Assembly (NCBI GenBank): GCA_903847495.1
Contig: CAINDT010000142.1
Span: 1 to 6,019 of the forward strand
Origin: an uncultured Actinomycetes bacterium
Lineage (GTDB): Bacteria; Actinomycetota; Thermoleophilia; Gaiellales; F1-60-MAGs149
Reading direction: 5' to 3'
DNA: 6,019 bases
Below, one piece after another: positions 5,889 through 6,019 of this stretch (position 1 is the stretch's first letter; each line of letters starts with the position of its first letter). A program made the translations under genes and the position numbers. The notes under the pieces were generated by a model. That model had not been told where the DNA came from and did no database searches. It worked only from the letters and a program-made list of their open reading frames with translations.

Positions 5889-6019
5889 ATGTCCTCGGGC
5901 GGGGGACGAGATGCGACGGTCGCCGCGGCGGCGGCGGCGTCGGGCGGCTCCGCGGATGCGGAGCAGACGACGGGACGCGGCCGGGCCGCGTCGGCGTCGG
6001 CGGGTGTGGGGCCGCGCGG
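5889..6019 (+). CDS. Possible Ala/Gly/Ser-rich partial open frame, cut by the window end
   Basis: From the ATG at 5889 the frame stays open to the end of the window (43 codons), beginning MSSGGGRDATVAAAAAASGG and continuing with more Ala, Gly and Ser. The frame is in fact open from 5784, after a TGA at 5781-5783, through PIAGLLDAAALQRALGECEG. I recognise no domain. The Ala-rich character recalls the start of the Gag here, so it could be host coding DNA into which the element inserted, the start of a second related element, or simply the open frames expected in GC-rich DNA. The start codon is a guess, with purine G at -3 but T at +4. Confidence 0.22.
   Translation, partial: MSSGGGRDATVAAAAAASGGSADAEQTTGRGRAASASAGVGPR

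Overview
This window is almost entirely one LTR retrotransposon of the Ty3/gypsy type, probably a chromovirus, read on the + strand. It comes from a eukaryotic nuclear genome with GC-rich coding DNA. The host cannot be named from sequence alone; the base composition and mosaic would fit an alga, oomycete-like protist or fungus equally well. Nothing bacterial is present.

Layout. Positions 1-1719 encode a 572-residue Gag: an N-terminal array of about six DAARA-type 14-residue repeats, a coiled coil, a capsid-like helical region, an Ala-rich linker and a CCHC zinc knuckle. Positions 1774-5667 encode a 1297-residue Pol in the order aspartic protease, reverse transcriptase, RNase H, integrase (HHCC, then D-D-35-E), GPF module, chromodomain and an Arg/Gly-rich tail. 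All the catalytic residues looked for are present and no frame is broken, so the copy looks intact over the part seen. Just after pol comes a polypurine tract and then a TGTGAG...CTCACA segment of 128 bp, my best candidate for a short 3' LTR. The 5' LTR and primer-binding site would lie before position 1. The last ~216 bases look like flanking DNA or the start of something else. They contain a 16-bp palindrome, a strong hairpin and an Ala-rich open frame that runs off the window.

How the parts work together. Gag should form the particle and bind genomic RNA through its zinc knuckle. Protease should cut the polyproteins, RT/RNase H should copy the RNA, and integrase should insert the cDNA, with the chromodomain possibly steering it to certain chromatin.

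The most interesting point is the gag-pol junction. gag and pol are in the same frame and are separated by a single UGA. The context is AAA-UGA-CUG, and 7 nt after the stop begins a perfect 10-bp hairpin. This is the architecture of stop-codon readthrough signals (as in murine leukaemia virus and UGA-C plant viruses) and not of the frameshifts usual in Ty3-like elements. The Met at 1774 that opens the pol frame has a poor initiation context, which also favours a 1888-codon Gag-Pol readthrough product.
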